Shown: piece by piece, positions 40,001-51,100 of the stretch
How positions within the stretch are numbered: position 1 is the first letter of the stretch
How the letters are laid out: the number at the start of each line of letters is the position of its first letter
Assembly: GCF_932526225.1 (NCBI RefSeq)
Contig: NC_064037.1
Location: 10,150,203-10,214,202 of the forward strand
DNA from: Nematostella vectensis
Lineage: Eukaryota; Cnidaria; Anthozoa; Actiniaria; Edwardsiidae
Direction: 5' to 3'
Length of the DNA stretch: 64,000 bases
The notes under the pieces: generated by a model
Seen by the model: only the letters and a program-made list of their open reading frames with translations
Told to the model about the DNA's origin: nothing
Database searches by the model: none
Made by a program: the position numbers and the translations under genes

Positions 40001-43000
40001 TGGAGAGGCTGGGAAGACACAGGAAGTGCTAAGTAAGAGGCAGTGAGCTAGACAGACGGACACCCCATACCATTCAGACAGACAGATGGAAAGACACAGA
40101 CAGAAAGACAGACACAGGCAGATAGACGGAATGACAGACAGACAGCTATATAGACGGGCAGACAGACAGCTAGAAAGAGACAGACAAACAGACGAAGGGA
40201 CGGACAGAAGGACGGACGAGTGGACAAACAGATAGGCAGACAAACAAACGGACGGACTGGCATACTTACCCGCCCTTGCTCGATGACGGACGAGCCAACA
40301 GACTCTAGCGATTCATGGCTGCCGTGAGAGGAATCAGAGTCGAGCTCAAGGCTCTTGAAGCTGTTACTCAGCTCCACATTCTGTATGGTCAGGAGGTTGG
40401 AGCCCATCGGCTCGTTATCCACAGGGCTCTCTAGATCCTCTGAGGACAATTAAGGAGAAGAGGTTTAAGTGGACTTGTGAGAGAGATGGCGCTGTGCGAT
40501 ACTTATTAGCATAACGTGGGCTTGACAGAAAGTTTTATAGCCCTCAGAAGACAATACACTCAGCGTATGATGGAACCTCGTTCAACGGGTACCGATGACC
40601 AACGATGTGTCCAAAATAGTGGAAGACAATTTATATAAAGGAATCTCGAGATATCCACCTAAAAACAAAATCTCCTACTTCATTTACCAAATTCAATCGA
40701 AAATATCAAAATAGCTACCTAAAATCAGCCGATGGAAATAGATGTTTCCTTGCACTTGGAATTTAGCTAATATGGCAAAATGGCGGCTGAAAAAGACTTT
40801 TTAAAACTTATGTAAGTTTTTACTCGCTTACCTCGTGCGTCGAAAAATTCATCTTCTGTCTCGGAGTCAGCGGTCTCTATGCTGCTCATCTGCCAGCCCT
40901 TCAGAACATCCGTCTTGGAGAGCCTCCTCGCGAGGTGCGCGGGCAGCATGCCACTAACGCTATCAAAACTGCTACAGCTGCCTTTCCTCTCATAAGGGCG
41001 CATAGAACGCGGGAAACTATCTCGCGAGAACGAGGCCGAGTCACGCTTGACTTGCGCGCGCGTGTAATCCTGCGCGCGCGCGTAATCCTGGTCCCTCTCG
41101 ATCGATACAAGAGGAGTCTGCTCTCTTTGGAAGTCAAACCGTTCAACAGTTATTGCGACTGGGGACTGCGGGGAAGGTATCGAATCATCATTCTCGGAAT
41201 TTGAAATCATTTCGAGCCTCGAGTCTTCGTGGTTCTCCCCACTACTGAAGTTTAGTGGCGGTATATGGACCACGCTACCGCGAGGCTTGTTACTTGCGAA
41301 TCCCTCGTGGTCACTCTCCCTGTCCGATAGACACTCCAGCTGCAAGTTGTCCGGAGTCTTGCCCATAGTCTGAGAGAGAATGGCTTTGGTTTCTTCCTCT
41401 AAGCGTCGGATGTCGCCCATGGTCAGACCGTACCACTCGTCTTGCCACACCCAAGCTTGTCTGTGACCCATTAACATTGGCCGCCGTAAGCCGCTATGGA
41501 TAAAGTGCTCGATCTTGCTCTGAAACGGTATCAAAAGCACTATGTTCATTGTACATTGTCATGAGTTTTTCGTGGGACATGGTTTTTTATGCCCTTATGA
41601 TAGACTCTGAGAACTGGCTTGTTTCCCCTGATCATCCTCCTAAACTTTTGTCGAGTTTATTATTGTTTATTATATTATTGTAATTATTATTAAAGGATTT
41701 TTAGCCTAAAAGATAGAAAACCATTGCCATAGATTTCAGCTGCATCTCTGAGTATCAGAATTCTACGTATCAGAATTATACATTTTGTATATGCGCACAT
41801 GGTAGAGAACTCAGTTTGGGTCAGAGTTACCATAATCTAAAAAAACGTCGAACGTAGCTGGCTCGAGTTTACGAAGACTTCGTTGAAGCGGTAAGAGACG
41901 CCCGAGGATTCAGAGTAGTGTGGCCTTACTCTACCTGCATCCCCCAGTATCTGAATTCCACCTTGATCAGCTTGTACGCGCACATCACAGGAGTTGGTGG
42001 GTTGTCTGTCTGGTAAGCCTCCAGCCAGTCAGCCTTCATAGGACCTCGCCCTGTCTTCTTCGACTGGTAAATAAGAGGATCTTCCTCGGCTAAGTAATCG
42101 CCTGATGCAACAACCTCTGATATTGGGTCTATAAAATCTGGAAAGCAAATGAGGTTAGCGGTGGTGTCTTTATATACCACGTCCCCTGAGGCAAACCTTT
42201 TGCTATTAGGTCTATTAGATTGAGGTTATGATGGTTGTCATTTATCTTCTCGCTTTTTTCGCTGAATTTGCATTACCCCCCAAAAATGTGAAGTTTAAAA
42301 AATTTAGAAGTTTCGAGGGTCAAATTAAATTTTGAAGAAATTATTACCATATTTAGTAATTTTCTTGGCATCAGCAAAGAGCTGAGGGGTGCCTTAGGCC
42401 CAATGATTGCACCCACCCTTCCCCCCATAGGCTTATCTGATCACCGCTTGCTCAATTGGTGCCTTTTTCAAGTCACCTCTGTGCTACTCTGGGTGGGTTA
42501 GTCTATATTTACCAAAGTCTCACCTTTTACGCAATCATTATAATACACAATGTGCAATAATCAAACAAGCCATGAGTGCATGAAAGGCAAGAAAATGACA
42601 TTGCACAAAAACGTCTGCATGTAAACCTTTTCATTTTTGTTTGTTTCGACAGAACAGTTGTTCTCCTAAAATGTGAGTTACCTTTGGAGGGATTCCTTCA
42701 CATCTGTGTTATCACTTACCAACTTCCCTAGAATTAAGCTCTGCTGGGGTCAAGTTGAAAACATTTGCCTGGAAAAAATGACAAAGAGTCATGCAGCTGT
42801 AAAACAAGGCAAGAATCAGAAAATAATGAATAGTGATTTTTTTTTAAAAAAAGTGGTTTATCATACCCACAGTACCAGAAAAAAATCATAGTGATTAACT
42901 AGGCACGTACCCAGATTTTCTAAAGGGGGTACTCAGTCATAGGTATCATTAAAAAAAAAAATATTAATGACAATCCTTAAATAAGAGAGGTGCAAAAGGT

Positions 43001-45801
43001 GGTCACACCCTGCACATTAGGAAAGCATGGGGACAAACATGCCTATAAATTAATTGATCTTATCCTTCTCTGTAGCCTCCAGCTTTCTTACCCTTGTGCT
43101 CTACATGTGACATTCCCTTACCGTCTGCCCTGCATCAGGAAGGTAGTGCGTTTCAACATCAACAAAAAACTTTTCCACAAAAGGGCAAGTGGTTCTCATT
43201 TTTGTGTAAGGATATGCATTCCAAGCTTCCTCTTCAACACGCAGTGCTGATTTGGGTAGAATCGCCTTGAGCCATCCTGGTAAATGACTTCCTATGTGAT
43301 ATATCTTTTTTGTAAACTGGCCACTGCCTCCATCCTTATTCATGTATGGGCGATTTTCTAGAATTTCTACTCCACTCCCTTCACCAACACTTTCAAGCCG
43401 GCTCTTTTTCTGAAGACAAATAAAAGATAGATGATGAAGGACAAAATGTTATTTTATCTACAGGGCCGAAGGATGACAAGACCATAGAAAAAAAAAACTG
43501 TAACTTTCTATAGCGCCTTCTAGCATGAATATGCTGACGCGCTAACACACCTGTTATTTCAAAGAGAATTTATCGTACACTTTAAAAGTATATATTTCTT
43601 GGTTGAAAAAAAAAATATTTTACGTTAACTGAAAAAGGTCTAGGGAGGCTAACAATCGTCTTTGCCTTCCCCACCAACCATGCATCCCCCAACCCCCACC
43701 CCTCCTCCCTACAACTAAAAACTGTTTTTACTGTCACAGTACCATACCAAAGTCATCAATGTCAGGAGCATCCCCTAGTTTAAACATGAATAACAGTTGA
43801 AAAACACTGCTATGTGAACTGAAATCATATGTCTTTTAAAATTATTGGGGGAGGGATGTGCCTATGTCAACCACTGTCATGCAGAGGAACATACTCATGT
43901 TTTAAACTTGAAATTATTTTTATCTAGATTATTAAAAGTAGTCTTCTGCACAAAATAGAGCACAGGATATTAACATAAGAAATATAAGCGTTGTATAAGC
44001 TTATATTGTTTATGTGTTTATGAACAGCAATTTCGTGTTTATCCTTAATTAAACAATTTCATAGAGCTTAGTTTTAGACAGAGGTTGATTAGAAATGGGA
44101 CAGCTTTTTTTATCAAACAATAATGGAGACTTGTTTATAAAATGGTCTCAAGCTTTAGGGTAAAAAAACAACTCATAATTCCGAAAGTAAAAAGATTTTT
44201 TTATATTACTCTGGTTGCTAATCTAAGTTCGAAAGTGTCTAGGGATTAAAAAGAATTGCACATACGTATTGGCTTAATATTGGCAGATTATCTTAGTACA
44301 TAATGAAACACAAATGAATTGACGGGTACTAATTTCAAGAAAACACTGAAAATATGCCAGAATCTATAAATGAAATGATTTCGAAAAGTGAAAAAAGCTA
44401 ACACAAATACCGCCTAAATACAAGTGAATTATCGAGGTTTTACATCAATATCAAATTTTAACTTTGAAAAGCAAAATATTATCTAAATTTTTATGAAGTG
44501 TGTCTCGCGAAATATATCTGCGCCGGGTCAGTTTTTGTAACAATATTATTATTCTAAAATTAGCCACATCTTTTTTTTATTGGAACTTTAAAGTAATAAA
44601 ATGCCGATTCTAAATTATAAGGTGAACATATGCCCACTTAAATTGACTAGCCATATGTTAATATTTTATTCCAAATAGCTGGTTATAAATATACGATAAA
44701 ATACGCTGTCTAGCACTCGAGCATTAGCGAGCTTGACTAGGGGTAAAATCGAAAACAATTCAGATTTAAAGATCTCGCGGACCGCAAAAAATCACCTTGG
44801 AGAAAATCATGAAATAATACAAAGATAGATAATGATGGGCAACGGAGAATCATAGAAGATAGCGCATCGTATTTCAATGTCCGTAAAGGGAAAATACATT
44901 CAGATTAAAAACAAATGATCAGAGAGTAAATGCAAATAAATATCGACTTGTTGTTCTTATGCCTGACGAAAACATTTGATCTTGCACAGGATTATGGAAG
45001 GACATTGACATGTGTAATATGTGAAAATAACTGTGTTTTACTCTCAGCTTTTATATATACTATGACGGTTAAAGACCTAAAAAGTCTATCAGCGACGTTG
45101 CCAATTCGTGGGAGATGAGAAACGATAGCTGTTTCGATCGTGTTTTTGGAGCTGTCAACTACAAACTATGCACAACTTTGACCTGATGAAAGCAGCGTAA
45201 AACGAAAATCATTTTGACTTAAATAAAAGGAGATAATCGTCTTCCAATAAGTGAAAAGCGTTCCATTAAAATATGACTTTTTCAAATCACTTAAACCGCA
45301 CCACAAAATGCTTTTATAGGGATGAAGATTGTACGAATTTTCAACAGGGCAACTAAAGATGTCTTATCGAGTTGTTATGATGGTAACATTGTTAGTCTGG
45401 GTATTCTACAATCCATTTTCATCGCTGGAAAGAAAGCTCTTCCATATTTTTTTTTTTGTACTCCTGGGGTATCATCTAAATTATATAACCGCGATGTTAA
45501 AGTTAACCGAGCACTGTAGACGGTATCGAGCTGAAATATTTAAAATCGAAATTTAAGAGCATTTTCATTCTCGGCGAAAATATAAGACGAAACAACCAAA
45601 CGTGATATTGCATTCGAACCCGCATAAAAATCAAAGTAAATTCCCAAATACGAAAGAAATAATTTCAAAGTGCTTGATGACAAATAGACGTGCTGCGCAA
45701 GAGTCATTGATTCGTAGAAATACCTGAATCATATAGAGCTGTGCAATTCGGTACTCATCTACCGACATAGGGAGCGGGATGCGATATTCCTTGATCAACA
45801 T
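25098..45801 (-). CDS. PITPNM: Membrane-associated phosphatidylinositol transfer protein (PITPNM / RdgB family), complete, 19 exons, 1369 aa
   Basis: RdgB-family proteins move phosphatidylinositol and phosphatidic acid between ER and plasma membrane at contact sites and so sustain phosphoinositide signalling. Exons: 45724-45801, 43122-43409, 42720-42768, 41935-42137, 40832-41519, 40270-40439, 39693-40008, 39073-39254, 38447-38783, 37916-38080, 36846-37202, 30941-31089, 29975-30094, 28404-28520, 27590-27738, 26989-27138, 26552-26735, 26004-26135, 25098-25373. All phases agree and the total is 1370 codons (human PITPNM proteins are about 1240-1350 aa). Order: PITP domain (1-254), low-complexity acidic region, FFAT motif (430-436), DDHD region (about 600-945), LNS2 domain (about 1123-1278), basic tail. 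The start [18 protein letters not shown] matches the family exactly in place. Odd points: intron 12 seems to use a GC donor, and several exon borders are tandemly repeated. I cannot separate PITPNM1, 2 and 3; a single ancestral gene is likely. Confidence 0.95.
25932..25990 (-). repeat. Second copy of the exon 18 3' end and donor
   Basis: Just downstream of the exon 18 donor (26004/26003), the block encoding [14 protein letters not shown] plus its donor is repeated in altered form ([15 protein letters not shown], then ACAG|GTGGGTCACGTG with the boundary at 25932/25931). The first donor is the one that joins in frame to exon 19. Reading through from it hits TAA after ten codons, so the second copy is a non-coding decoy donor. 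Confidence 0.8.
26004..27138 (-). other. LNS2 domain of the PITPNM protein
   Basis: Exons 16-18. Visible blocks: [111 protein letters not shown] and NQIYCVGK. The HAD-like DxD is replaced by SIDGS, as in other PITPNM proteins, fitting a non-catalytic phosphatidic-acid-sensing role at the plasma membrane. Confidence 0.93.
27730..28150 (-). repeat. 31-bp array repeating the 3' splice site of exon 15
   Basis: On the minus strand each unit reads CCCTTCTCTAG|GTGGATAAC, the same polypyrimidine tract, AG and first seven exon bases as the true exon 15 acceptor at 27739/27738. About seven near-perfect 31-bp copies abut the exon; more degenerate ones run to about 28150, several keeping CTAG|GTGGATATC. 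The whole array lies in intron 14. A splice into the near copies would read Val-Asp-Asn-stop. Confidence 0.88.
28917..29975 (-). repeat. Array repeating the exon 13 3' end and its 5' splice site
   Basis: The true exon 13 ends [15 protein letters not shown] with donor AAG|GTAGGG at 29975/29974. Downstream come about ten full, diverged copies of this end (minus strand: AGACAAACTGCTATCAAGAT then CAAG|GTAAGG, GTGAACCCAAGGGTG), separated by (GT)n and long G-runs. Four more copies lack the donor segment. Unit length varies with the simple-sequence runs, about 65-95 bp. Several decoy donors (GTAAGG) match the consensus better than the true one (GTAGGG). Confidence 0.85.
30262..30655. mobile_element. 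Inverted-repeat element in PITPNM intron 12
   Basis: TGTAGTTCCAGAAAATATCC at the left end is matched by its complement (GGATATTTTCTAGAACTACA) at the right end. Each end is next to a C- or G-run and a copy of GGAATTTCCAA. A TGTATAAGGGCC segment and a (GTAT)n run near 30540-30580 look like a retroelement tail placed inside it. Confidence 0.5.
30755..30880. repeat. 21-bp minisatellite, about six copies
   Basis: GAGCCTTGATATTTGTTAACC is repeated with increasing drift towards the left (for example AGCTCCTATACTTAGCAACC). It lies in intron 12, just downstream of exon 12. Confidence 0.75.
31062..36600 (-). repeat. 72-bp array, about 76 copies, each spanning the intron 11/exon 12 border
   Basis: Each unit on the minus strand holds 28 bp of intron (TTCTGATTATGTTACG, then TTGTCTCATTAG) followed by 44 bp corresponding to the first 49 bp of exon 12 with a 5-bp deletion. 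The authentic acceptor (31090/31089) has the identical intron end, then continues into [14 protein letters not shown]. In the other units the deletion gives a frameshift and a TGA after Gly-Ala-Ser-Ala-Trp-Trp-Arg-Ala-Ser. Copies at both edges (about 31220-31260 and 36575-36600) keep the undeleted exon sequence. Two units are 70 bp (at about 31860 and 34594). All of it lies in intron 11 (31090-36845). Confidence 0.95.
36846..39254 (-). other. DDHD domain region of the PITPNM protein
   Basis: Exons 8-11. Visible blocks: [34 protein letters not shown] (the lipase-like nucleophile position is Cys, GDCMG), [20 protein letters not shown], and [19 protein letters not shown] with IEPL and [11 protein letters not shown]. 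The [11 protein letters not shown] block is diagnostic of DDHD proteins. In this family the domain contributes to phosphoinositide binding and targeting rather than to known catalysis. Confidence 0.9.
37340..37895. repeat. 22-bp minisatellite, about 25 copies
   Basis: Unit TACTCAACATACGCGCAACA followed by TG; the half nearer exon 10 has drifted to TACGCAATATACGCGCAATA. It fills most of intron 10 of the PITPNM gene (37203-37915). It contains palindromic ACATGT and GCGC steps. Unlike the other arrays in this gene, it carries no exon sequence. Confidence 0.9.
40045..40255. repeat. CAGA-type simple repeat
   Basis: Degenerate CAGACAGACAGA and related GGACGGACAGA steps fill intron 6 of the PITPNM gene between exons 6 and 7. 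On the transcribed strand this is a long pyrimidine-rich TCTG run leading to the exon 7 acceptor. Confidence 0.85.
40832..40850 (-). other. FFAT motif (EFFDARE), split by intron 5
   Basis: Exon 5 ends with [11 protein letters not shown] plus one G. Exon 6 (from 40439) begins AG, completing a Glu codon, so the spliced protein reads EFFDARE at residues 430-436. This fits the FFAT consensus EFFDAxE with an acidic lead, which binds VAP proteins on the ER (established for this family). Either exon alone would hide the motif. Confidence 0.85.
42903..43010. mobile_element. MITE-like fragment in PITPNM intron 2
   Basis: Starts with GGCACGTACCCAGATTTTC, then GGGGGTACTCAGTCATAGGT. The CAGTCATAGGTATCAT segment is shared with the elements at 48712 and 51735. 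The right end is unclear. Confidence 0.45.
43410..45723 (-). other. Intron 1 of the PITPNM gene
   Basis: A 2.3 kb AT-rich first intron with donor CAG|GTATTT (45724/45723) and acceptor TTGTCTTCAG (43410). I see no exon, RNA gene or mobile element in it. Confidence 0.75.
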
Positions 45802-48199
45802 GGTGGAACGGCTGAATCAGGCCGCGATCCGAAGCAAAGGTTCTGATCCCTAAGGATCCTGGTATGTCAAATTTTGTACATAGGTGCTGGTAGGAAAATT
45901 TAACTTGTAGAGCTGTTCGATTCCATACACACTGTGGCTCTAGTCTACCGGCCGGAAGCCATGTTGGATGACGTCACGGCTAAACAGCTGCAAAGCGGAG
46001 CCTCGTTCCAGCGTAATTTTATCAAATTTGACCAAAAAATTAAAATAAGTCTCTAGGAAAATACGAGGGAACACGAATAATTCAAGACATTACTTTGGTT
46101 TAGCATGGTGTGAAATGTATAACAAATGCTTGTTTGAGTATAATTCTTCAATAATTGGCACCGTTGTTCGGGGTTGTTAGTTGTGAAAACAGCAAAAGAA
46201 AAGAAAAACATGATTTCACAAATTAATGCTATGCTTGTTGGTGCTAGCACGACTGCGCAACTCATTTAAAATCGAAATTGTTACAAGAACACAACTTATT
46301 GTAGAACAGTACCAGTATTGAACCGTCACGGCTTCGTCTCCCGAGCTGTAAGATTTATTGGATATATATCGCCTTTTTAATATTAATAAAGTTATACTCT
46401 TTGAAATGAGCGCCAGTTAACAACGATGCAATATTTATGTTTTAGAGTCTCTAATTTCGAGTACAAGATAAGTCTAGTTGATAGCTCCAAAAAAACGTCA
46501 TCCAAATTTTTGCCCGAGCTGGAAAACCATTTGAGTGCATGCGTGCGCGATGGCCAGCACTTTAGTGGGGCTCTTGTAATCTTGTTTGTATCACACAAGC
46601 TAAATTTGCAGTTGTACATGCGTAATAAGTAATACAGTTTAATTAAATAAACATAAATTTGACGGAAAATAATAGAAAACACTGCTAGCATAGGAACAAA
46701 TTTGCTAAATAAAAGCGACATCCTTTAAAACAGTTTTATTCACTAAAATTTTTGAAAAGACGTAGAAAGACGAAACAAGAAAATGGAATGTCGTTTGTTT
46801 TTGTTTTTTACTTTTGCACTCCGTTCCTGCTAAGGCAGAAGTGGATCAACCAATTAGAATCTCATATTTTTGCCTGTTTCTTGTTCACTTTATACAATGT
46901 TTACATTATTCTTTTGATGCAAAAAAAGGTTTTATCGAAAAAGACTTCCACTCGTTCTGTTCTCAAGCAGGCCTGATATTGATAAATATTCCCTTTCCAG
47001 AGACAGTCTCGATAGCTTATCCCTCATCGCGTTATCCCACTGTCAGTCATTCCCACCATTATTCTTCCCACAGGGGCAAAATGCTGAAAGCATTACTATC
47101 TTCCTGGCATAGACAATGATAAAAGATAATCAACGATATTTTATTCGAGTCATTACATCTGTAATACATTTGAATCGCAATGCACATTTCAGTTTCCTGT
47201 TTCGCATCATGGTGAATTTATAAAATGTTTTTTTCTAATTAACCATATGGTACCTTATTATACAAAAAAACTTCAAAAGATGAAAATGTTTCATCTTTTT
47301 TTTATTACAAATATTTGTAACAGTTGGCACAGAATCATTAGCGCTGTGTAATAGCGCCGACAGGCGGTATGCCAGCTATGTACCAAGCTGCGAGATTTTG
47401 TTCTAAGTAAGACTTAAAGCTAAGCCTCTATAAATATATCTATATATAACCACGCTTGCATTAGGGACCGATTATCTGATATCTGATGGGTAGGTGACGA
47501 GAATTCCCCTTAAAAAATATCGAGGTCAAAGTTTCTAGAAAAACAAATCGAACAAACAACCCTATGGCTAAATGGTACAGCGACACCCCACTTGCTGCGA
47601 AAAGAAAAACAGAAAAGAAAAAGCAATGCCACCCTCCCTGTGAGATATTTAATGGTAGGTTTCCCATGGAATAGTCTTTTGCGCAGGCGTGAAGCAGTAT
47701 CGTCTGCGAAGGAGACTACCTTGGCACCGTTTTCACACAGGAGGCTGGATGAGGATGGGTTTTGGATTCACACTTCTAAGCTATTGTAGGTCTCCCCTAT
47801 TGAAGAGCTTAACCGCCACAAAATGCGAGAAAGCCACCCGTTTCCATCGGCTGAATTTTGGGGGCTTGTAGGACATTTTTTTAAATGGAATTTGGCCATG
47901 ACATGTAAAATGCTGTTTCTTCTTGCCTATTTCGAGACTCTCCACGTAATTTGTCTTCGCCAATATTATTTCATAAAATAACAAAGGCGTGGCAGACTTG
48001 GGCTTTTTCACTTAAAAATAAATATCAGCCCCCTCCCCCCCCCCCCCCTCTCACCTAGACCTCCTACTTCTAAATTATCATGGTCCCTGTGCACAGAGTA
48101 TCGATGTACGAGTGCTTTTCAAGGGCTTTGAGGTTGAGAATTCCTCTCGTGCTTAGAGAGCGTCTCGGTCGCGAGGCTCCTTCAAGCGCCACTTGTAGA
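45802..48199. other. Intergenic region between PITPNM and CHFR genes
   Basis: About 2.4 kb holding the PITPNM promoter and the CHFR 3' flank (both genes on the minus strand, head to tail). No exon or repeat element could be supported. Confidence 0.6.
45949..45976 (-). promoter_or_regulatory. Likely PITPNM promoter elements (CRE, ETS-type and YY1-type motifs)
   Basis: About 150-175 bp upstream of the start codon at 45801 lie CCGGAAG (ETS core), GCCATGTTGG (YY1-like) and a perfect palindromic CRE, TGACGTCA, at 45969-45976. The cluster resembles a TATA-less housekeeping promoter. Function is inferred from motif and position only. Confidence 0.45.
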
Positions 48200-51100
48200 T
48201 TATGTAAATCTGGTCTGCTCACAAATGTGGTTAAATCGGCTGGAAAAAAAGAAAACAAAAGGAAAACATTAATGCTGAGTTGGAAGTATCGCGACTATAT
48301 CAATATCACAAATAGTTCTAATTTGGAAATTGAAAATTTATGGTTTTTCATCCACCAAAATCTATATTTTGAAACGCCGTTCCACCTTGTACAGTCGCCT
48401 GGCTTCCGGCGCAGTCACTCAAAACGTCTAAACCAATCAATGACATGAATGGTGCAGTTGCCCGCATTTGATTGGATTAGGCAAGTCATTAAAATCTCCC
48501 AATATTATTTGTGAGACTGCGCACACTAGGTAAGTCTAGGCGGGGGAAGGCAAATGCAGAGTGAGTCGTGAGGTCGCCATGTCACCGATTTACCGCTCAG
48601 GAACGAGAGACCACGAAATACGGATAGGCAGCACAATAACAAAATCGTGGTGAGACCACAGTGTACAAGTGGATTGAATTAAACCGCGCGAAAGAGACTG
48701 GTAACGGGCACGTGACCAGGATTGGCGGAGGGGGGGGGGGTGCGCAGTTATAGGTATATGGAAAAAGATTTCTTAAGAAATGACCCACATTTTGGTCTCC
48801 AAGGGGGGTGCGCGCTAACCCTTCGCACCACCCCCCCCCCCCCCCCCCCCTGTGTACCCGCCTGGGTAAACGTGCGACTAAGAATACGAACAAGCGCTTG
48901 AGTTAGGCATTAAGCGGGAAATACTCCCAAGACTCTTACACATTTCGGGATGTGATATACCTTAAGTGTGCTCCCTCTATAGGGTAGGGGGGTGGGATGA
49001 GGGTGGTGTAAAGGAGAAGTGAAGTATTTGTTTGAGTATTTTCTTGTCAGTTTATTATTAAAGCAGACGAAAACTAGTCTGAACATTGAACGAATATAGT
49101 TTCCACTTTTTTAACTTCAGACTGATTTTGTAGTTTTTTTTGTGTTGACTTATTGGTTGTGTCTGTTTGCCTTTGGCTTAGTACCTCGCATGGTGGGGCT
49201 TGTTCTTCTGGGTACGGCAATTCTTTCCCCAGTAGCAGTCTGGCTTGCTTGTTACACTGGCTGTTGACGAAAAAACGTTATCACAGGAACGAACTGGACA
49301 TAACAAAAACCCCATAAGCCTAGCTTATTGCCTAGCTTACCAGAGTAAAGAATATAATATACCAAAACCGATAGTCGAATCTGTCAATTTTTCGTCTTTA
49401 TTAAAAAATCTTCACGGCCGTTTTTAAACGTATTATCCTTTGTAATTATACGCGAGACACAGACAAAAATACATCTTTTCTTGCGATCTTAAACAGAGTG
49501 TATGGACTAGGTCCCAATAAATTTATAATATGTATTAAACATATTTTGTATGTGATAAAATCTAACCCCCTCCCCCATCAAGCCACTGTCCTCTCTCCCC
49601 TCCCCCCTTACAGACAGAGGTATCACGCACCTGGTAGTTCATCAGCTGGTATGTCTCGTCGGTATTGATACGCGAGGTCCTGGAAGTTACGTAATCCACA
49701 ACGATAGCAAATAACGGAGGTGGAGGTGAGGTTATGGCGGATAGAGTCTGGAGAAGACAAAAAGAGATAACGGATGGGTGTGTGTGTGTGGGGGGGGGGG
49801 GGGGGAGGGAATAATGGCGATGATAGTTGATAACATGATAAAAGAGATGACTTGTGTTTGTGTGTGTGTGTGTGTGGGGGGGGGGGGGGGGTGGTTATGG
49901 CGATGATGGTGATCATATGGGTGATGATCAAGTTGGTAATGATGTCCGGGAGGACAACAAAAGATGACGTTGTCATGTGACAATAGTGATAAAGATGATA
50001 ATTGCGAATATGGCAGTGCTTATGTTGATGGTCATGCGGATGATGTTGTGTCGATGATTAGACTGACTATGAGTATTTATGATGAAGATGATGATGACAA
50101 CGGTGAAGATTTTGTTAATGGGGATAACAGAGTGATAGCGCTGGTGATGCTGATAATAATGGTAGAATTGATGATCATTATAGCGATTATTACGATTATG
50201 ACGATAATGAGTATGATTCTTATGATGATGATGATATTTAGGATGTTAATATATATGATGACGATAGTGGTGGTGGAATTGTTGAAAATGCTGCTGACTG
50301 GCAGGTGACGACTGGTTATGCTGACTCACCGATAGACGTGTACGCTTTAACGTCTAGTTTTTCAAGGCATTTTTGAAGCAGCTCATCTACACCAATGTTC
50401 TTCCCTGCAAGACAATTCTGTAAAGAAAAACAACAAGTAAAAACTTCATGTACATTTGCTTTCGTGTTTTTTGTCTAAGAGATAATCTAGGGCTATACTA
50501 TAAAGGGTTTTACAAGCCTCTAGAACAATCTGCTTTATTCATTTATTAATTTAACTACTCAAGACCACAAATAGTTATAATCCCACATCCATTGCGATCT
50601 ACCTTACCTTTAAAATCTCTGATTCACAGTTATTGTTGTTGATAAGTGTAGTCAAACAACCATCGACGAATTTCATATCTGTGAATTGAGTCAAAACTGA
50701 ATGAGGATGGGGTTGGGGTTTATTTATAGCCTCAACCTAAAAGATTTGTTTAAAGAAAAAATTGAATGAGAATGTGGTTGTGGTTTATTTAGCCGCAACC
50801 TAAAAGATTTGTTTGAAAATGTCTCATGTCTAGGAAACAAGGATACAGTAGGAGACATTATGCGCGTCCCAGGCTACTCTCGGTCAGGTCTAGTAATTTG
50901 GATTAAGTATTGTGGACGCTCTTGGCGATGAAAGCAAGCAGGAAATCCAAAGCTGACATTATAAAAATGTGACCATATAACCCTTCCTTTTTGGACATAT
51001 GCATATACCAGGTTTTTCTCAGAAACCCACAAAATGGCTGGTGGAATGAGCTGTACTTGACCTAAATTCTGTGAGATGGATATCTGTCAATTTGGTAACC

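Larger units (their letters stand above)
41376..45801 (-). other. PITP lipid-transfer domain of the PITPNM protein
   Basis: Residues 1-254, exons 1-5. Visible family blocks: [139 protein letters not shown]. This is the soluble lipid-binding fold that carries one phosphatidylinositol or phosphatidic acid molecule. Confidence 0.93.

Noticed and set aside
45905-45935. Possible extra copy of PITPNM exon 1 upstream of the gene (CGAACAGCTCTACAAG against GCACAGCTCTATATG)
   Set aside because: The match is too short (about 15 bp with mismatches) and lacks a start codon or donor in register.
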